64,000 nt of DNA. It comes from Hyphomicrobiales bacterium. GTDB lineage: Bacteria; Pseudomonadota; Alphaproteobacteria; Rhizobiales; Beijerinckiaceae. The notes beneath the pieces were generated by a model. The model did not search any database. It was not told the DNA's origin and saw nothing but the letters and a program-made list of their open reading frames with translations. Each line of letters opens with the position of its first letter. The first letter of the stretch is position 1. The DNA lies in NCBI GenBank assembly GCA_019075865.1, contig JAGXAN010000005.1:248001-312000 (forward strand), in the 5' to 3' direction. Made by a program: the position numbers and the translations under genes. Shown one piece after another: positions 63,297 to 64,000 of the stretch.

Positions 63297-64000
63297 TCAT
63301 GCAACGATTGTGGGCGGATGCCCGTCATGCGTTTCCATGTAGCCCGCGATATTGGCTTCCAGATCGGCCATGGTTTCACCGCCTGCCATCAAATCCGTAA
63401 TCTCTTCGCGCGTTTTGTCGCCTCTCTTGAAGTCGGCGGCGACGGCACCCCGGATCAGCACCGCAAAATGGTCACCTACAGCCATCGCATGCATCACCTG
63501 ATGGGTGATGAAAATCACTGCCAGCCCACGCCGTTTGGCCTCATTCACGATACGCAGGACATGGGCGGCCTGTTTCACGCCGAGTGCCGCAGTCGGCTCA
63601 TCAAGGATCAGCACGCGGGCACCAAAATGTACGGCGCGGGCAATGGCAAGCGACTGCCGCTCGCCACCCGACAGGCCACCCACGAGCCGGTCACCATCGT
63701 CAATCCGCGTGATGCCGAAATCCTGCACCGCCTTCACAGCGATCTCATTGGCACGTTTGCGGTCATAGATTTTGAACGGCCCCCAGCCCTTGGTCGGTTC
63801 CACACCGACAAAGAACGACCGCCCGATGCTCATCAACGGAAACGTGCCCCCGAATTGATGCACTGTGGCGATGCCGCGATCCGCAGCGTCCTTTGGCCCC
63901 TGGAAACTCACTTTTTCCCCGTCCATCAGGATATCGCCACGCGTCGGTTGCTGTACCCCGCACAGGTTCATGATCAACGTCGACTTACCCGCACCGTTGT
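63297..64000 (-). CDS. Sugar ABC transporter ATP-binding protein (partial)
   Basis: This gene runs off the right edge of the window, so its start is missing. The visible 234 codons contain most of a FrcA/RbsA-like single ATPase domain: the Walker A region NGAGKSTL at the edge, signature LSGGERQSLAIARA, Walker B VLILDEPTAALG and switch His in FITHQ. The substrate is likely an inositol or a related sugar, given the genes after it. It ends 115 bases before the dehydrogenase gene. Confidence 0.9.
   Translation of the reverse strand, partial: NGAGKSTLIMNLCGVQQPTRGDILMDGEKVSFQGPKDAADRGIATVHQFGGTFPLMSIGRSFFVGVEPTKGWGPFKIYDRKRANEIAVKAVQDFGITRIDDGDRLVGGLSGGERQSLAIARAVHFGARVLILDEPTAALGVKQAAHVLRIVNEAKRRGLAVIFITHQVMHAMAVGDHFAVLIRGAVAADFKRGDKTREEITDLMAGGETMADLEANIAGYMETHDGHPPTIVA

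Overview
The window is about 64 kb of moderately GC-rich DNA from an alphaproteobacterium, most likely a member of the Hyphomicrobiales (Rhizobiales) or a close relative. This rests on a Bradyrhizobium-type porin, a petABC cytochrome bc1 operon, curlin-like and Asn/Gly-rich secreted proteins, a protocatechuate 4,5-cleavage operon and rhizopine/inositol-type genes. These assignments were made by eye, not by database search. No rRNA, tRNA, CRISPR array, intact transposon or prophage was recognised.

Layout: 0.2-4 kb, an ABC importer (binding protein, two permeases, ATPase). 4.1-10.4 kb, housekeeping genes: accA, a YggT protein, a GtrA protein, hemF, trmL and petABC, followed by a clear terminator. 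10.5-15.5 kb, a peptide/opine-type ABC importer with fused ATPases. 15.5-21.2 kb, a small secreted protein, an HNH endonuclease, an FtsX-type permease without an ATPase, a GNAT enzyme and ispG. 21.4-28 kb is the most unusual part: two LuxR/CsgD-type regulators with degenerate receiver domains, a porin, and six consecutive genes for secreted repeat proteins. Two of these have exact curlin spacing (Q-x4-N-x5-Q) and four are Asn/Gly-repeat proteins. 28.4-34 kb: an Lrp-type regulator divergent from 4-hydroxyphenylpyruvate dioxygenase, then a two-component system next to two paralogous membrane proteins of unknown function. 34-38.8 kb: a GntR-controlled fumarase/aspartase-superfamily lyase and a LacI-controlled, divergent PanB-like protein. 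38.9-42.5 kb: a CYTH-CHAD protein and ilvD. 42.7-46.8 kb: a Met/His-rich envelope module (secreted protein, Crp/Fnr regulator, sensor kinase and regulator, Spy-like protein). 47-48.6 kb: a galactarate/altronate dehydratase-family gene behind a structured leader.

48.6-56 kb holds a complete protocatechuate 4,5-cleavage operon (ligK-ligU-ligA-ligB-ligJ-ligI-ligC on the minus strand). It can convert protocatechuate to pyruvate and oxaloacetate. A divergent LysR-type regulator with two helix-turn-helix domains probably controls it. Next come a flavin monooxygenase with its DUF2783 partner, a DEDDh exonuclease and a LysR/pirin pair. The window ends in a minus-strand operon (sugar ABC ATPase, Gfo/Idh/MocA dehydrogenase, sugar isomerase, MocE ferredoxin) that resembles rhizopine/inositol-derivative catabolism and runs off the right edge.

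Best candidate for an undescribed system: the block at about 21.4-28 kb. It appears to encode a surface fibre or matrix built from two kinds of repeat protein, with CsgD-like regulators nearby. No curli secretion genes (csgG, csgE, csgF) are visible in the window, so the export route is unknown.
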